Assembly: GCA_021773115.1 (NCBI GenBank)
Contig: JAJFKS010000003.1
Location: 1-64,000 of the forward strand
Length of the DNA: 64,000 bases
Source of the DNA: Woeseiaceae bacterium
Lineage (GTDB): Bacteria > Pseudomonadota > Gammaproteobacteria > Steroidobacterales > Woeseiaceae
Direction of reading: 5' to 3'
This document shows, in pieces, positions 62,340 through 64,000 of this stretch. The number at the start of each line of letters is the position of its first letter. Position 1 is the stretch's first letter. The notes beneath the pieces were generated by a model. That model saw nothing but the letters and a program-made list of their open reading frames with translations, was not told the origin of the DNA and did not search any database. The translations under genes and the position numbers were made by a program.

Positions 62340-63623
62340 ATGGACATTGAAGATCTGTTGGGTCGCTTTGTTCGGCGACTGAACCGTACTGCAATAGATT
62401 TCCCCGAGCCCGGGGGCGGCACCTCGTTGCCGGCAGGCGAAAAAGACAAGCGCTACCTGCTGTATCTCCACATCCCGTATTGCATCGCGCTGTGCCCCTT
62501 CTGTTCATTTCATCGTGTGTTGTTCGAACGCGATAGCAGTAAGCATTACTTCGAGTGCCTGCGGCACGAAATCGAGCTTGCTTCAGAGCTTGGCTATAGC
62601 TTCGACCAGCTCTATGTGGGCGGCGGCACGCCGACGGTATTACCGGACGAGCTCGTAACTACGATCAACGCGGTGCGAGCGGCGCACCCGATCGGTGATA
62701 TTTCAGTCGAGACCAATCCGGACCATCTTCAGCCCGCGGCGCTGCAAGTGCTCAGGGACGCCGGCGTCAGTCGATTGTCTGTTGGCGTGCAGAGCTTCGA
62801 TGACGACCTGCTGAAAGCGATGCGCCGCTTTGACAACTACGGCAGTGGCGCTGACATTGCTGATCGGCTGGTCAGCGTCCGCGGCATTCTCGACACGATC
62901 AATGTCGATATGATTTTCAATTTGCCGCAACAATCGGAAACATCACTGCGGCGCGATCTCGACATCCTGATTGATCGTGTCGCTGCTGACCAGGTGTCGT
63001 TTTATCCGCTGATGACCAGTGATTCGACCAAAGCGCAAATGTCGCGCACGATGGGCAGCTTCGACATGTCGCGCCAGAAACACTATTACGAGCTAATCGC
63101 GGAACGCATGTTGTCGGCAGGCTATTTTCGCTCATCCGCCTGGTGCTTTTCCCGCAAGGCAGGAATGTTCGACGAATATATTGTCGATCGGGAAGAGTAT
63201 GTGGGCCTGGGCAGCGGCGCATTCAGCTACCTCCAGGGCGCGCTTTACGCGAACACATTTTCCATCAACGGCTACGTGCAAATGCTGGAGTCCGGTATTG
63301 TCAGCGCCACCACTCGGCGCGAAATGTCAGAACAGGACCAGAAACGTTATTACCTGTTGATGCGCCTCTTCGGTGGCACGCTCGACAAACAGCATGCAGA
63401 AGCCCGCTTTGGCGGCAACTTTCAGCGCAAGCTCTGGCCAGAGCTGACCCTGCTGAAGACCATCGGAGCCGTGAAAGATAGCGGCGATTCGCTGCGGCTA
63501 ACGGAACGCGGTCATTACCTGTGGGTCATCCTGATGCGCGAATTTTTCAGCGAGACGAATACGCTTCGTGACCAAATGCGACACGCTATCGATCGGCAAT
63601 CGCCAGTAGTCCAGGGGAGTTAA
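62340..63623 (+). CDS. HemN-like radical SAM protein
   Basis: 427-aa radical SAM enzyme of the coproporphyrinogen-oxidase family: HIPYCIALCPFCSFHRVLF carries CxxxCxFC for the 4Fe-4S cluster, then QLYVGGGTPTVLPDEL, SVETNPDHLQ, SRLSVGVQSFDDDLLKAMRR and NVDMIFNLPQQSE. True HemN has an added N-terminal domain; HemW is a heme chaperone. Which role applies is open. Its stop is 3 bp before a NapC-like gene, so a link to heme or heme-protein assembly is likely. Confidence 0.88.
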   Translation: MDIEDLLGRFVRRLNRTAIDFPEPGGGTSLPAGEKDKRYLLYLHIPYCIALCPFCSFHRVLFERDSSKHYFECLRHEIELASELGYSFDQLYVGGGTPTVLPDELVTTINAVRAAHPIGDISVETNPDHLQPAALQVLRDAGVSRLSVGVQSFDDDLLKAMRRFDNYGSGADIADRLVSVRGILDTINVDMIFNLPQQSETSLRRDLDILIDRVAADQVSFYPLMTSDSTKAQMSRTMGSFDMSRQKHYYELIAERMLSAGYFRSSAWCFSRKAGMFDEYIVDREEYVGLGSGAFSYLQGALYANTFSINGYVQMLESGIVSATTRREMSEQDQKRYYLLMRLFGGTLDKQHAEARFGGNFQRKLWPELTLLKTIGAVKDSGDSLRLTERGHYLWVILMREFFSETNTLRDQMRHAIDRQSPVVQGS

Positions 63624-63626
63624 CCA

Positions 63627-64000
63627 ATGTTAAAACATAATCAAGACTCTAAATCGGGCCTGTGGCACAAACCGGCAAGGAAATTGTTGCTGGGTATCCC
63701 ATTGGGTGGATTTATCGCGTTCAGCCTGGGCGCCGCGGCGCTCGGCTCGATGAACTTCGTACTGCACAAGACCAGCAGCACCGAGTTTTGCTATACCTGC
63801 CATTCGCACGATGCGTTCATCCGGCCCGAGTACGAGGCATCCAGCCATTTTGCCAACGCCGCTGGCGTTCGTGCCGATTGCGCGGATTGTCACCTTCCGC
63901 ACGATAACTGGTTTGATCTGGTGTGGACCAAAGCCGTCGTGTCACTGGATATCATTCCGGAAGTCATGGGCAAACTCGACACGGCCGAGAAGTACGAGAC
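63627..64000 (+). CDS. NapC/NirT-type multiheme cytochrome (partial)
   Basis: N-terminal 124 codons of a gene that runs off the window. A basic segment precedes a membrane anchor (LLLGIPLGGFIAFSLGAAA) and then heme motifs CYTCH and CADCH, with conserved MNFVLHKTSSTEFCYTC spacing as in NapC/NirT/NrfH proteins that pass electrons from quinol to periplasmic reductases. Four or more hemes are expected. It sits 3 bp behind the HemN-like gene. Confidence 0.9.
   Translation, partial: MLKHNQDSKSGLWHKPARKLLLGIPLGGFIAFSLGAAALGSMNFVLHKTSSTEFCYTCHSHDAFIRPEYEASSHFANAAGVRADCADCHLPHDNWFDLVWTKAVVSLDIIPEVMGKLDTAEKYE

Overview
The window reads as a chromosome segment of a gammaproteobacterium, probably an uncultured or marine lineage. 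The evidence is the rplU-rpmA-obgE block divergent from ispB, a fimT-pilV-pilW-pilX-pilY1-pilY2 minor-pilin operon, the oxygen-independent ubiquinone genes ubiU-ubiV-ubiD-ubiT, and multiheme cytochromes at the right edge. Species cannot be fixed from sequence alone.

Layout. 0-6.6 kb: type IV pilus minor pilins and tip adhesin, all on the minus strand. 6.8-10.9 kb: obgE, rpmA, rplU (with a long Lys/Ala tail), then ispB and an E2-type acyltransferase in the other direction. 10,978-11,054: intact tRNA-Pro(CGG), the integration site of a stacked set of islands. 11.0-23.4 kb: island 1, bounded by an exact 45-bp repeat of the tRNA 3' end. It carries two tyrosine recombinases, a remnant of a small DNA-binding protein gene, a hairpin-rich non-coding stretch followed by an HNH gene, a winged-helix/nucleotidyltransferase pair with a clear operator, an attenuator-like leader, a TIMP-like secreted protein, and a group of DUF4145, Ntn-like, FRG and DUF2971-like genes plus a membrane protein. 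23.4-31 kb: a second, decayed layer. It starts with an integrase remnant at the repeated tRNA end and holds several toxin-antitoxin modules (a HigBA-like pair, HigBA, ParD with broken ParE, and a partial duplicate of the first pair), a small gene group (GFA, HxlR, ArsR-AHSA1-membrane protein) and IS fragments. A third partial tRNA-Pro copy lies at 27,167.

31.3-43.4 kb: accessory chromosomal-type genes. These are an orphan HATPase, a secreted methyltransferase-like protein, an AhpD-like protein with an ECF42-type sigma factor and a YCII/DGPF protein, a sterol-desaturase-like enzyme divergent from a MarR regulator with three palindromic operators, a large PAS sensor kinase and a PP2C phosphatase. 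43.5-54.4 kb: amino-sugar and cell-wall sugar catabolism (nagB, nagA, GntR regulator, murQ, TonB-dependent receptor, SSS symporter, anmK), with remnants of an FAD oxidase and of a NagX-type membrane acyltransferase. Together these would import GlcNAc/MurNAc-type sugars, phosphorylate anhydro-MurNAc, cleave the lactyl ether and feed fructose-6-P. At 54,415 a fourth 16-bp piece of the tRNA-Pro end lies beside an integrase scrap, so the stacked islands may once have reached this point.

54.7-64 kb: a secreted PPC/carboxypeptidase-regulatory-like protein, an IS481-like remnant, the ubiUVDT operon, tRNA-Ala(CGC), a diheme cytochrome c, a HemN-like radical SAM protein and the start of a NapC/NirT-type cytochrome cut by the window edge. 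No CRISPR array, rRNA or complete insertion sequence was seen.
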